From: Segatella copri
GTDB lineage: Bacteria; Bacteroidota; Bacteroidia; Bacteroidales; Bacteroidaceae
Direction: 5' to 3'
DNA length: 64,000 bases
NCBI RefSeq assembly: GCF_009494395.1
Contig: NZ_VZCB01000018.1
Location: 16,092 to 80,091, forward strand
Shown here: piece by piece, positions 8,772-18,437 of the stretch
Layout of the letters: the number at the start of each line of letters is the position of its first letter
Position numbering within the stretch: the stretch's first letter is position 1
Made by a program: the position numbers and the translations under genes
The notes under the pieces: generated by a model
Told to the model about the DNA's origin: nothing
Databases searched by the model: none
The model's input: only the letters and a program-made list of their open reading frames with translations

Positions 8772-8834
8772 ATTATTCTGCTCAAATTCATTTTCATATT
8801 TTATAGAGCCATCATTAACAATAATTTCGATCTG

Positions 8835-8858
8835 TAAAATGATGTTTTTGTTCCATAA
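8835..8858 (-). repeat. Displaced copy of the Ca2+ ATPase 5' end
   Basis: The minus strand reads ATGGAACAAAAACATCATTT, nearly identical to the ATPase start at 8443-8422. Here it encodes MEQKHHFTDRNYC and then a stop. The two copies flank the 108-aa gene. This is what remains when a segment is inserted with duplication of the insertion point. Confidence 0.65.
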
Positions 8859-8936
8859 TTCTGAAACTCTTATAGTATATAAAAAACAATTTGGACAGAA
8901 AGAGTAGTACCCACCCATCTGTCCAAACTATAAATA

Positions 8937-9542
8937 TTAATGTCTGTATCCGTTACGATACATTTCATTCACACGTTTCTGAACAGCCTTATAATCAGAA
9001 CCCAATTTTGACTTTCTTTCAGTTCCATTGCCATAAACACCATCCCAAACTTGCATAGCTTTTTCTTCTATACTTTTTCCTGATGATTCACTTTTGGTAG
9101 TTGGTACTGCAGATGTATTATCTGATTCTGCGTTTGTTCCAGTTTCTGAACTTACCTCACTTGATGTTGATTGTGATTGCTCACTTATAGGACTTGCAGA
9201 TTTCTCTTCATTTGAGGTTGTATCAGCTTTTTCTTTTTCTGTAGAATCAGAAACTATCGTGTTAGTAAGCTCATCTACCTTTGATTCATTTGTTCCACAA
9301 CTTCTGTAAGCAACAAAAGCAACAACAATCAAAACTATAACAGCAATAATAGCAAGTATCTTGTTCTTGCTACCATTTCCATTATTGCCACCATCTGTTT
9401 CTTGCGTTTGCACATCTATAGTTTTATTTTGAGGAGTATCCAATACAGGAACTTGCTCCTTTTCTATATCGAAGTGTCGCTCAACATGTTTTTCCATATT
9501 AAAGGAACGTGTCGATTTTCTTTGCTTTTTATTATCAGCCAT
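8937..9542 (-). CDS. Single-pass membrane protein with a C-terminal Cpl-7-like repeat
   Basis: The 201-residue protein has a basic cytoplasmic start, one membrane helix (KILAIIAVIVLIVVAFVAY, about residues 61-79) and a long Ser/Thr/Glu-rich outer linker. It ends in a segment, about 160-200, resembling one Cpl-7 repeat (VWDGVYGNGTERKSKLG followed by DYKAVQKRVNEMY). Cpl-7 repeats bind peptidoglycan in phage lysozymes, so the protein probably tethers the cytoplasmic membrane to the wall. It is 20 bases from the TerD genes in the same direction and is probably the envelope-contact component of that operon. The Cpl-7 match is by eye. Confidence 0.7.
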   Translation of the reverse strand: MADNKKQRKSTRSFNMEKHVERHFDIEKEQVPVLDTPQNKTIDVQTQETDGGNNGNGSKNKILAIIAVIVLIVVAFVAYRSCGTNESKVDELTNTIVSDSTEKEKADTTSNEEKSASPISEQSQSTSSEVSSETGTNAESDNTSAVPTTKSESSGKSIEEKAMQVWDGVYGNGTERKSKLGSDYKAVQKRVNEMYRNGYRH

Positions 9543-9562
9543 AACTACAACTTTTTAATTCA

Positions 9563-10168
9563 TTAACTAGCATAGATGTCAATGAGAGTTTCCAAGCCAC
9601 CAACATGACCAACACCAACAGCTTCAAACTCCCAATCACCATCCTCATTTACAACAAGTTTGGCAACAGACAATGCTGTTTCTTCAGTGAAAGCCTCATT
9701 TAGCTCGTATCTGCAAAGCTCTTCATCGTTCACTGCATTAACTACACTGATAAAAGCATCTTTAACATCGCCAAAAGTCATTCCTTCATCATGTATTGAC
9801 ACAACAAAGACAATTTCACAAACATTTGGATCAACTTTGTCCAAATCCACATCAATCTGTTCCCCCGAACCGCCATTACGATCATCAAGAGAACCTAGAA
9901 CTGCTCCATCACTTGACATTGGACGTGTTTCAGCCATCCACTTACGCTTGTTACCAAACACCGCACGGTCAAATGGTTGCTCTCGATTCTCTGAATTATA
10001 GAACACGAAGCCGGCATCATCAAGTATCACGCCCTCATCGCCACAAAGAAAAGTTGAAGCATCAAGGTCGGCATCGGAATTCCAATCCAATACCACCTTG
10101 ATTTTACTCAACCCTTCCGATTTGGCTATTTTAAAACGTTCTCCTTTTGACAAATTAAATCTTCCCAT
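9563..10168 (-). CDS. TerD family protein (first)
   Basis: The protein has 201 residues. The TerD fold binds Ca2+ and underlies tellurite, phage and colicin resistance phenotypes. Diagnostic segments are LDWNSDADLDASTFL, DDAGFVFYNS, the central FDRAVFGNKRKW and the C-terminal VGGLETLIDIYAS. The acidic residues of the calcium sites (DADLDAS, DD) are conserved. It is shorter than its neighbour and shares its architecture, so the pair arose by tandem duplication. The genes are 23 bases apart and co-directional. Confidence 0.93.
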   Translation of the reverse strand: MGRFNLSKGERFKIAKSEGLSKIKVVLDWNSDADLDASTFLCGDEGVILDDAGFVFYNSENREQPFDRAVFGNKRKWMAETRPMSSDGAVLGSLDDRNGGSGEQIDVDLDKVDPNVCEIVFVVSIHDEGMTFGDVKDAFISVVNAVNDEELCRYELNEAFTEETALSVAKLVVNEDGDWEFEAVGVGHVGGLETLIDIYAS

Positions 10169-10191
10169 AGTCGTAATCGTTTGAAAATTTA

Positions 10192-10839
10192 TTATGCATA
10201 AATATCAATGAGAGTCTGCATGCCACCATCGTGGCCTTCACCTACGGCTTCAAATTCCCATTCACCCTCATCATTACAAACTAGCTTAGCTGCTTCAACT
10301 GCAGTCTCTGTGGAGAAATTTTCCTTAAGATTATACTTACAAAGCTCCTCACCAGTCTCCTCATTAGAAATGGTAATAGAAGGTTCACGAACTGCCCCAA
10401 AGGTCACTCCATCTTTGTCCCCATGATAGATTGTAACACAAAAGATGATTTCTTGAACTTTTGGACTCACCTTAGAAAGATCCACGTGCATAGTCTCACC
10501 AGCCTCATCACCTTCCTCATCATCGCCAAGGTCATCTGGAGAGCCAAGGACAGAACCATCTGCAGAAACAGGAACTGTAGCAGTACGCCAATGAACTTTA
10601 TTGCCATGAACAGCCTTGTTAAAAGGCTCTACCTCACCAGTCTCAGGGTTAGCACGACGATTAGAGTTGTAGAAAACGAAGTCGGCATCATCCATTATCA
10701 TGCCATCGGCACCAACAAGGAAAGCAGACGCATCCAAGTCTGCGCCAGACTTCCAGTTAAGGTCAATCTGTACCTTCTCTAATCCCTCACTCTTGTCAAG
10801 CGCAAAGCGCTCACCTTTCTCAATTTGAAATCTAGCCAT
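10192..10839 (-). CDS. TerD family protein (second)
   Basis: The 215-residue protein has LNWKSGADLDASAFL, DDADFVFYNSNRR, an acidic loop (GDDEEGDEAGE, about residues 99-109) and a terminal GGMQTLIDIYA. It is closer to the classical TerD/TerE/CABP1 pattern than the 9563-10168 copy. Calcium-site acidic residues are present. It follows the 657-aa gene by 23 bases. In known ter systems TerD-like proteins associate with the inner membrane and with metal-dependent complexes; here they sit with cytoskeleton-like NTPases. Confidence 0.95.
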   Translation of the reverse strand: MARFQIEKGERFALDKSEGLEKVQIDLNWKSGADLDASAFLVGADGMIMDDADFVFYNSNRRANPETGEVEPFNKAVHGNKVHWRTATVPVSADGSVLGSPDDLGDDEEGDEAGETMHVDLSKVSPKVQEIIFCVTIYHGDKDGVTFGAVREPSITISNEETGEELCKYNLKENFSTETAVEAAKLVCNDEGEWEFEAVGEGHDGGMQTLIDIYA

Positions 10840-10862
10840 AATCTTACGATTTTAATTGTTAA

Positions 10863-12836
10863 TTATATTGTTTGATATTGTTCTATTAATTGCTCTATCT
10901 CCAACGTGGACAAGCCATACTGACGATAAAGAGCCATACCATTTTCCAACTCTCGGATAGCATTCTGCTTACTTGTCATATTACGACTACGACGAACGGA
11001 ATCGATTCCACTAACATACGATGCAATATTGCGCTTTGCTCTTATCAATTTAGAACAAGCCTGCGCCATCTCAGAATTACCTTCCTCTGATGCAAATTTA
11101 CGCTTTGCTTCTGCAAATAATCCCTTTTGTAGTAGCTTCTCTGCTTCCGACATTTTCTTTTTAACAGGTTCAACCTCTTTTCTCTTTGCGACATCTTTTT
11201 CCAAGCAATATTCCTTTCTTATGTCTGCCAAAGCTGTATCAAACTCATGGATGTCATCACGATGCAACCGTGCTTCCAATTTATCTAATGCTATTCTAGC
11301 ATCATCCTTTCTACCTGTTCGAGCTAAAGCTTTTATGTCAGCTGTCTCTCTATGAAATTCTCGCCGTATTTTTTTCATATCAACGACTGGAACTTTCTTT
11401 GGAGAATCAGAAACAGACTGGGGAACAGAAGTTATCTTTTCTTTCCTTTCAGAAGTCTTTTTCTCATTCCTTTTCAGGCCACCCATCGTTTCTGCCAACC
11501 GACTCAGTTCCTCATCCCATTCTATAAAGCCTTTTTGAGCGATCCATCCTTTCAGTTGATCATAAACTGCATAAGCACCCTTCATGTCATCTACACGAAG
11601 TTTTGCGTTTATATCAGCCTTCATAACACGAACCTTTCTTTTGTCAGCCGAAGTTGGAACTGGCACATCTTCCACAGGTAATTCTGAATCTACAGTAGTT
11701 GCTTTTGAATCTACAGGTATATCCTTAGGAGTCGAAGCAAACAAATTACTTACCTGATAATCTGCCTTTCTCACCAAACCGAGCAATCGGTCTAGCATCA
11801 AGTTCTTCTCTTTATCTGTTACCTTTTTAGCAGGATAAGCCAATGGCATCTGACCAAAGATATTCTCAAAATAGTCTGTAGCAGCTTTTCCCACCAAAAT
11901 AACTTGGCATTGACTTACATTCAAGCCATTATGATTCAACGCCTCATTCAAATGATGAGAAACCAATCTAGTAGCCTCACCTATAGCAGACATATCCAAG
12001 TCATCACGAGACAGACAATAATCTTGCATTGAGCCATCGCTCATACACAATTCTTCATTAACCATCCTCACATTACTATTGAGAAATCGCAATGCTGCTT
12101 CTCGCAATATATCTTCCTCCGGCTCACGAGGCTGATAGTTATAACTATAAAGTCCTGCCCAAATCAAATCCTTTGCCTGTTTCAATCTTGGGTCGCTTCC
12201 TTGCCCTTCTATTCTAATGGAATCCATCAGCGATTCCTTCGTTTCAGCATCATAAAATTGCAAAAGCAAGTCATTCTTATCTACCGAAACCATAATAGCA
12301 ACCTTTGCCCTTTGTTTTTCAGGAATAGTTCCCATGACTACTGGCAACAAGAGCTGATGGTAACTTATTGAGCACATATTCTGAAAGCCCCCTTTTTCAA
12401 ATGGACTACTGATAAAGAGTTTTTTATCCGTATCCAGTTCTGGAGCAAAAAGGAACACCAACGGCAACTTAGACACATTACTATCTATATTCCCAACCAC
12501 TCCATAAAAACAGTTTTGCAAGATTTTATTGATATAATGCTTGATGGCATAGAATGGCAATTTATTGAGTTGCTCATCACGACCTGCAAAACGGAAAGTC
12601 CTCATTTCCTTGCAAGTATCGAAAATGTTAGCAAAAGCATTGGGTGCAAGTTTTTGGGTTGCAGATTCCAATGCACTCTTGCCTATCACAAACTCATTGC
12701 CTACACATTCTATGGCAAAAGGCATCTCGCCTCCGCCATCCTGCATAAAATCGACAAAGCGATTGTCGCCATCCATGCGGTTATAGCGGAAGGAGATACC
12801 ATTACGAGATATAGTTACCAATATGCAATAATTCAC
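10863..12836 (-). CDS. Uncharacterised 657-aa protein, possibly a diverged Hsp70/actin-like protein
   Basis: The N-terminal half is beta-rich and contains VILVGKAATDYFENIFG near residue 320. That resembles the nucleotide-binding end of Hsp70/actin folds, but no phosphate-1 DxGTT motif is visible, so ATP binding is uncertain. The C-terminal 270 residues are strongly charged and helical, with two KxEARLxxD-like helical repeats. It lies 22 bases after the 1289-aa ATPase gene and 23 before terD, so it is clearly a member of this operon. It may be a non-catalytic partner of the giant ATPase. Confidence 0.6.
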   Translation of the reverse strand: MNYCILVTISRNGISFRYNRMDGDNRFVDFMQDGGGEMPFAIECVGNEFVIGKSALESATQKLAPNAFANIFDTCKEMRTFRFAGRDEQLNKLPFYAIKHYINKILQNCFYGVVGNIDSNVSKLPLVFLFAPELDTDKKLFISSPFEKGGFQNMCSISYHQLLLPVVMGTIPEKQRAKVAIMVSVDKNDLLLQFYDAETKESLMDSIRIEGQGSDPRLKQAKDLIWAGLYSYNYQPREPEEDILREAALRFLNSNVRMVNEELCMSDGSMQDYCLSRDDLDMSAIGEATRLVSHHLNEALNHNGLNVSQCQVILVGKAATDYFENIFGQMPLAYPAKKVTDKEKNLMLDRLLGLVRKADYQVSNLFASTPKDIPVDSKATTVDSELPVEDVPVPTSADKRKVRVMKADINAKLRVDDMKGAYAVYDQLKGWIAQKGFIEWDEELSRLAETMGGLKRNEKKTSERKEKITSVPQSVSDSPKKVPVVDMKKIRREFHRETADIKALARTGRKDDARIALDKLEARLHRDDIHEFDTALADIRKEYCLEKDVAKRKEVEPVKKKMSEAEKLLQKGLFAEAKRKFASEEGNSEMAQACSKLIRAKRNIASYVSGIDSVRRSRNMTSKQNAIRELENGMALYRQYGLSTLEIEQLIEQYQTI

Positions 12837-12858
12837 TTTCTTCAGTTTTTATCTGTTT

Positions 12859-15800
12859 TCAACTCTTAAATATGTCCATCAAGAACTCATCATAGAATTT
12901 CATACCTTCGAGAATGATGATAGGAGCCACATAGTCAAACTTTGCTTGACGACGAGCTTTCTGCACTTCTGGAAGATTCTGGATATAAGTATTGATATTC
13001 GCCATCGACATGATGCCATTCATCATCTTGGACAAATCCACCATATCCTTTCCGAAAAGACCATTCACATACTTATAGAAGATACCAGAGAAATTGTAGA
13101 AACACATCTTGTTCTTATCCAAGGCTTCTGGTGATTTGAAACAAACACCTATACTCTCCATAAAGTCTGAAGACAGACTATCCGCAAAGGTCAACTCTTC
13201 TTCCTTGCCTGTACTACTATTATAAAGAGTGAAGCCATTTTCTCCTACAATCTCGATAACCTTATCCGAGATTTGCAATGGACTTGCAATGGTCTTTGCC
13301 AATCCCTTAGATACCTCAAACTTGACATCATTTGCTTGTTTCGTCTGAATGTCTATATTTGGCCAACCACCGAGATTTGACTTGACGGTTTCCACACCAC
13401 CCATACCCATACAGAACATCTCCATATAGTATTTCTGCGCTACATTCTTATTAATGGTATATAACCACTCGAAGATACGAGAGCCCTTACCTGCAAAAAT
13501 AATCTTCACTTTGGGTTTCCAATCATTCTTGAACATAGACAATTCGTCTGACTGACGAGCTTCCTTTATCAACTTTATAGCCAACTGTCCTGCATAGTAG
13601 GTAATAAGACCTGTTACATACATATCCACACAGAACAAAGGACGGCATTCTGTTGATAGAATCTGATAGAACTCCGTAAGTTGCTTTGTATCCAATTGGT
13701 CAACCACTTGCTCGAAATAATATGGAGCTGTCGCTGCAGAATAGAGTTTCGGTCCATCATTAAATCCAAGCAATTTCAAGTTGTTGCGATGGCAGACATT
13801 TGTCAAAGCCTTCTCAAACTGCGACTCCATAGATTTCGTTGCCGCAGATATTCTCTGGGCTGCAAAACGAATGGAGTTCTGTTTCAGCATTTTACTTGCC
13901 TCATTGTCCTTGCAAATAACCGATATATCCGTCGTGCTTCCACCAACATCAAAACAGAAAGTTAGCTCATTGGTACTATTGATGTTGTATGATAGGAAGT
14001 TAGCCACAGCGCAAGCTTCCGTCATAGCTTTACTAGTGTCAATATCCTTGAACTCAAACTTGAATGGCTCACGATGAGGAACAAGTGGTTTCTGCTCTTT
14101 TCTCGTTTGCTTAGCCGAGGATGAATCAAAAGGATTATCACTATCATCAAACGCACTTGCAGAATTTGAGAAAGAATTCGTTTCGTCCTGTGAAGATTCC
14201 AAGGCATCCATAGAACCAAAAGGATCACCGCCAAACGGATCTCCTGCCCCAAATGGATTATCACTATCAAAACCATCGTTTGACATTGTGTTTGAAGTAC
14301 CTTCATTTATGCCAAATCCACTTACTCCCATCTTAATGTTCAAACCAGGAACCGTTGAAACTGACAAAGAAACAGGAGTTTCCTGTGCATCAACAACAGG
14401 AGAAACGTGCTCCAAAGATTGCCAAATCTGATTATATTGCAACATCAAATTATAGCCCATCGCCGAAGGATATGACCACCTAAGAACCTTTGGTACAAAT
14501 CCCTTGACAAACAACTCCGCATAGACATGCAACAACAGAGAAGACAAGAATGCCTGCTTATGCGCCTTGTCCTCCTCTCTATCGCTCCACTTCATATTGT
14601 GGATGAGTTGCACTATATTCTGACCTTCTCGGAAACCAAGTGTCATCGTGTCATCCGTAACATTGTCTACAGGCAAATGGCGACAGAAGCATGGGAATCC
14701 TCCTTGCACAGCCTCACTGCGCAAGGTATTGATACCATCCATCTCATTCTTTGGCAAACGTTGGTCATCATGGATAGCCAGAATACTCTTAATGGCATTA
14801 GAATACAACTCTTCGTTTTGGAAGAAGAGTACGTTTCGCTCTGCTGGAGCTTGGTTGGCATTAGCTCCCAAATCTTTAAAGAGTGAAACTCGCTGTCCTG
14901 TAAACTGTATGCCTTCTGCATATTGCATCTGCCCATCATGATAAGCTACAGAAGTATTAGTACTTCCAAAGTCCACACCAACGGTAACATCACTCAATGT
15001 TCGATTAACATCAAGCATATCCTTTGGCAAGCCATCGTTCGCATTCAAGGTACTGCTATAATGTATCAAGACAAAGCCACTATCACAACCAGTGATATGA
15101 GTAAAGCGCACACCTCTGAAAGGATGCTTGCTCTCAAATATCTCATATTTATATTTGCGAGTCGCAGTACGACTATCACTGGTCACCAACAGTTTGGCAT
15201 CACCTAAAACGACACCTTTATCCGCAAGATATTGTATATTACCATCATAATCGGTAATAATCTCATTATCTTGCTTTTCATCACCAACAAAAGGAATTGC
15301 ACTGTATTGGCAGTCCTCTTGACGAGCATTATGTGGCATCTCCGAATACAAGAAATAACGATTCCACTTATCGGATATAAAATTAGGCCACAGCACGACA
15401 TCTTTGTTTCTCTTAAAAATGCCACTAATCTTGTACTCTATAGGAATTGTCTTCTCCTTGCGGTCGCCATTTTCATCGGTTACAGAAATGGTCAATCGCA
15501 CTGAAAGATTAGACTTTTCCTCATCAAACTCAGCATCCATGTGAGAATTGATACTAACGCCTACTTGCGCATAACCCAACAAGGTGCTCACATTACGGCC
15601 AAACACCACCAATCCCTTTTGGCTCAAAGGAATGGCAAAGAAGGCATAATCCGTGCTACCTGTCTTATGAGCCCTCAACAAAAAGATAGGCAATGACGCT
15701 ATATCCTTTTCTCCTTTTTCATACTCACGTGGGAGCCAAACTCTAAGCAACTTGGAATTTTTAGGCAACAAAAGTTCCTCTGGCTTGAATGCCTTTGACA

Positions 15801-16728
15801 CACCATCGGCATCAGGAGCCGTGGTTATATTACCATTATAACCATAAAGTTCCTCAGTGTAATTGAGAAATCCAAAAGGCAAACCAAAACCTTGCACAGG
15901 AAGGGAACTTGCTTTATTCTCATCAAGCTTACGGTCACGTATAAGTTTCAAAATCTCATTTCGCCAAGTACCCAACTCGCCCTTGATTCCTTCGTATGTG
16001 AGTCCAGCCTGCTTATAGTAGTCTTCCAACTGCTTGATACGAGGCAACAACTTATCTACATAAGCAAACAAGTTGAGCAACTGTTCGTCCGAAATCGTAC
16101 TATGCAAAGGGTCAGTAAAACGGTGAGTTGTAGGGTCAACAAACGCAGCATTCTTATCTATGTCATAAGACACAGAAGTAAAGAACAGAGAGCGAGGCGA
16201 AGTAGCACCCACCACTTGCTTATTATATTTAATAAGGTATAGGAAAGGCTGCACTTGGTCATTCTTAGCCTTACCTTGCTCAGTCCAAAGACTACGATCA
16301 TTCATCAACATGTTGCCAAAAGCACCTTTTGGCTCATACATGTTTTCCGTAGTTTTCATGTCCTTGCCATCACTATAGGCAAGGTTGATACGACGTATCT
16401 CTATTGCCGTATTATTCAAGGCGATACAAGCAATAAGACCACGCCATTCATCTACAAGATTAACATAATATTGGTTAAGACCTACAGAAGCATCCTTGCG
16501 GATGGTCTGTATTTCATTAAGCGCATGATTGAAAAGGTCGGCACGAGCAAAGACCGTTGGCACACCCGAAACGATAGCACTAACATCCACCCCATCTTGA
16601 ATGGATGGAGTCTCTATATCTCGTGTAAAAGCCTGTATGCTTGAGGTCAAATCCTGCCACTGGCCAGCAGCACCTTGCTGTTGGCTACGAGATTTGACAT
16701 TGATTACTAATGCTTTAATATCTGGCAT
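12859..16728 (-). CDS. Giant Hsp70/actin-fold ATPase, SrfB-like
   Basis: The 1289-residue protein has an N-terminal region of about 580 residues of unknown fold, then the actin/Hsp70 phosphate-1 motif VGVDFGSTNTSV (about 579-590), phosphate-2 FCFDVGGSTTDIS (about 923-935) and an adenosine-type motif IIFAGKGSRIF (about 1077-1087). A low-complexity insert at about 810-880 has repeated DNPFG/DPFG units and Ser/Asn. The layout recalls the Hsp70-like virulence factor SrfB family, though I cannot confirm membership. The protein is probably cytoplasmic. It is flanked by the tubulin-like gene (20 bases) and the 657-aa gene, so actin-like and tubulin-like NTPases are co-expressed. Confidence 0.8.
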   Translation of the reverse strand: MPDIKALVINVKSRSQQQGAAGQWQDLTSSIQAFTRDIETPSIQDGVDVSAIVSGVPTVFARADLFNHALNEIQTIRKDASVGLNQYYVNLVDEWRGLIACIALNNTAIEIRRINLAYSDGKDMKTTENMYEPKGAFGNMLMNDRSLWTEQGKAKNDQVQPFLYLIKYNKQVVGATSPRSLFFTSVSYDIDKNAAFVDPTTHRFTDPLHSTISDEQLLNLFAYVDKLLPRIKQLEDYYKQAGLTYEGIKGELGTWRNEILKLIRDRKLDENKASSLPVQGFGLPFGFLNYTEELYGYNGNITTAPDADGVSKAFKPEELLLPKNSKLLRVWLPREYEKGEKDIASLPIFLLRAHKTGSTDYAFFAIPLSQKGLVVFGRNVSTLLGYAQVGVSINSHMDAEFDEEKSNLSVRLTISVTDENGDRKEKTIPIEYKISGIFKRNKDVVLWPNFISDKWNRYFLYSEMPHNARQEDCQYSAIPFVGDEKQDNEIITDYDGNIQYLADKGVVLGDAKLLVTSDSRTATRKYKYEIFESKHPFRGVRFTHITGCDSGFVLIHYSSTLNANDGLPKDMLDVNRTLSDVTVGVDFGSTNTSVAYHDGQMQYAEGIQFTGQRVSLFKDLGANANQAPAERNVLFFQNEELYSNAIKSILAIHDDQRLPKNEMDGINTLRSEAVQGGFPCFCRHLPVDNVTDDTMTLGFREGQNIVQLIHNMKWSDREEDKAHKQAFLSSLLLHVYAELFVKGFVPKVLRWSYPSAMGYNLMLQYNQIWQSLEHVSPVVDAQETPVSLSVSTVPGLNIKMGVSGFGINEGTSNTMSNDGFDSDNPFGAGDPFGGDPFGSMDALESSQDETNSFSNSASAFDDSDNPFDSSSAKQTRKEQKPLVPHREPFKFEFKDIDTSKAMTEACAVANFLSYNINSTNELTFCFDVGGSTTDISVICKDNEASKMLKQNSIRFAAQRISAATKSMESQFEKALTNVCHRNNLKLLGFNDGPKLYSAATAPYYFEQVVDQLDTKQLTEFYQILSTECRPLFCVDMYVTGLITYYAGQLAIKLIKEARQSDELSMFKNDWKPKVKIIFAGKGSRIFEWLYTINKNVAQKYYMEMFCMGMGGVETVKSNLGGWPNIDIQTKQANDVKFEVSKGLAKTIASPLQISDKVIEIVGENGFTLYNSSTGKEEELTFADSLSSDFMESIGVCFKSPEALDKNKMCFYNFSGIFYKYVNGLFGKDMVDLSKMMNGIMSMANINTYIQNLPEVQKARRQAKFDYVAPIIILEGMKFYDEFLMDIFKS

Positions 16729-16748
16729 AAGATTTATCTTTTAAACTT

Positions 16749-18422
16749 TTATAATTTGGCACTAAAAGGGATTGTAATATTAATGGCATTAAACATGTGT
16801 GCCAAGAAACGTTCCTTCATCGTGCTTACATTTTGCTTTTCATCTACAGGACGGCACTTAGGAAGATTCTTGATGAAGTCATCATAATCGGTACGCTTAT
16901 CAGTCTTAAACAAGCCCGATTTCTTTTCTTCCTGAATCTCCTTACATGGATCCATTGCAGCAAGAGACATCACATTTTCCTCAAAAACTTTCGAAGGGAA
17001 CAAGAAACGACTTACACCTGCCAAACGAACAGAATTATATACCTGATAAATCCATCCACGCTTTATAGTTCCATTCTCGGTGCTATAAGCAAATTCCTTC
17101 ATGTAGTCATCAATTTCCTTAGACTGTTCCTTTTTCATATCATTGTAGTCAGGAATTTCCTGTTCCGCAAGTCGAGCGATAAAGCCACGAGTACCCCTCG
17201 TTTTATCTTCCACATTGTTCTGCAACAAAGCACCACCATGCTTAGATAGAACGATATGCGCCAACGTCAAGAACGAGCCCAACTTTTGCATAAACTCAGA
17301 GGCCTTGGATTGACTTACGAAATCCGTACCACGGAAAGTTAAGTTCTTTGCATCATCCAACTCTACCGAACGATATAGGTATTGAGCAGATGTATTCTGT
17401 AAGTTCTGCTCATCAATAGTAAAGAAATCATACGCAGCACAAGCACTCATCAATTCCACCACGTGACAAGCATTTTTCTGTTCTGCACCGCCAGTAATAG
17501 TATTACCACCATTACTATCAGACACATTGAGATCTTTTGCTGGCCAACCTACATGATAGAGGCGCTTATAACGCTCCTTCACGGTCTTGTCGTTCTGATA
17601 GAACTGCAAAGCCGCTTGTGAGTTGATGGCAAAATAATCGGATGAAGCAATCAACTTTTCTTGCTTACGTTGCGCATCCGAAGGAGATTGGAAACTGAAA
17701 TATTCCGTAAGCAAAGTGGCACCAAACTTCACCTTATTGAAGTCTATTGTATTTTGGGAAATGATATTTCCTGCTTCTTTCAAAGCCTCTGGAACCACAG
17801 GTATCGAAGATGCTCCAGTTCCACCAAATACCGAACCAAACACAAAGACACGAGCACCTGTTCCACTCTTCTGCAATTCTGTCAGAAAATCAGCCAACTG
17901 TAGCTCAGGTTCCGTCGCCTTAGCTTTGTTTGCCACATAATGACAAGCTGCCTCCACAATGCCATGGTACATCAGCATTGAACCCAAATGTGTTTGCGCA
18001 CGATAGCCATGCACCAGATTAAAGCTTTGCACCGTATCATGCTCCAAGAACAAGTCTGCCAAATCATGGTCATCTTCTTCCATGTCCTGTCCTACGCCCT
18101 GTGTAGCACTCAATTTAGAATAAGTACTACGGGTTGCCATAGAATAATCTGTATAGAAACGATAAAGGTTCAGTTTGGAAGAGAAGAAAGTATTGGAGTT
18201 CGGACTTCCACCAGGAGAATCTGGATTATCAGTCTTCACCTTGTTATATAACTCTATCAATCGCTCCACACGACCTTTATTGCCATTACTTTGGTCGGTA
18301 TCAAGGGTAAGGATGTTTATCTCTTCATTGTCAAACATACCTACTGCACAGAGATGCACAAATGCTTCCAAGCATCTCATCCCTGTACCACCAATGGCTA
18401 TAACAAATAAATTATCTTTCAT
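16749..18422 (-). CDS. Tubulin/FtsZ-superfamily GTPase (tubulin-like, not FtsZ)
   Basis: The 557-residue protein begins MKDNLFVIAIGGTGMRCLEAF, a glycine-rich first loop of the tubulin fold. It carries the GTP-binding signature VFGSVFGGTGASS at about residues 195-207. ILTLDTDQSN at about 37-46 corresponds to the second nucleotide loop. The rest differs widely from FtsZ, matching the tubulin-like family (Pfam tubulin_2 type) of bacterial conflict and stress gene clusters. The gene is 15 bases from a small membrane-protein gene and 20 from the actin-like ATPase gene. It is probably cytoplasmic; filament formation cannot be judged. Confidence 0.8.
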   Translation of the reverse strand: MKDNLFVIAIGGTGMRCLEAFVHLCAVGMFDNEEINILTLDTDQSNGNKGRVERLIELYNKVKTDNPDSPGGSPNSNTFFSSKLNLYRFYTDYSMATRSTYSKLSATQGVGQDMEEDDHDLADLFLEHDTVQSFNLVHGYRAQTHLGSMLMYHGIVEAACHYVANKAKATEPELQLADFLTELQKSGTGARVFVFGSVFGGTGASSIPVVPEALKEAGNIISQNTIDFNKVKFGATLLTEYFSFQSPSDAQRKQEKLIASSDYFAINSQAALQFYQNDKTVKERYKRLYHVGWPAKDLNVSDSNGGNTITGGAEQKNACHVVELMSACAAYDFFTIDEQNLQNTSAQYLYRSVELDDAKNLTFRGTDFVSQSKASEFMQKLGSFLTLAHIVLSKHGGALLQNNVEDKTRGTRGFIARLAEQEIPDYNDMKKEQSKEIDDYMKEFAYSTENGTIKRGWIYQVYNSVRLAGVSRFLFPSKVFEENVMSLAAMDPCKEIQEEKKSGLFKTDKRTDYDDFIKNLPKCRPVDEKQNVSTMKERFLAHMFNAINITIPFSAKL

Positions 18423-18437
18423 AATCGAAATCTCATA

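Noticed and set aside
8772..8918. N-terminal extension of the 108-aa protein
   Set aside because: It runs through the duplicated ATPase start in another frame and the promoter region; ATG 8771 is the better start.
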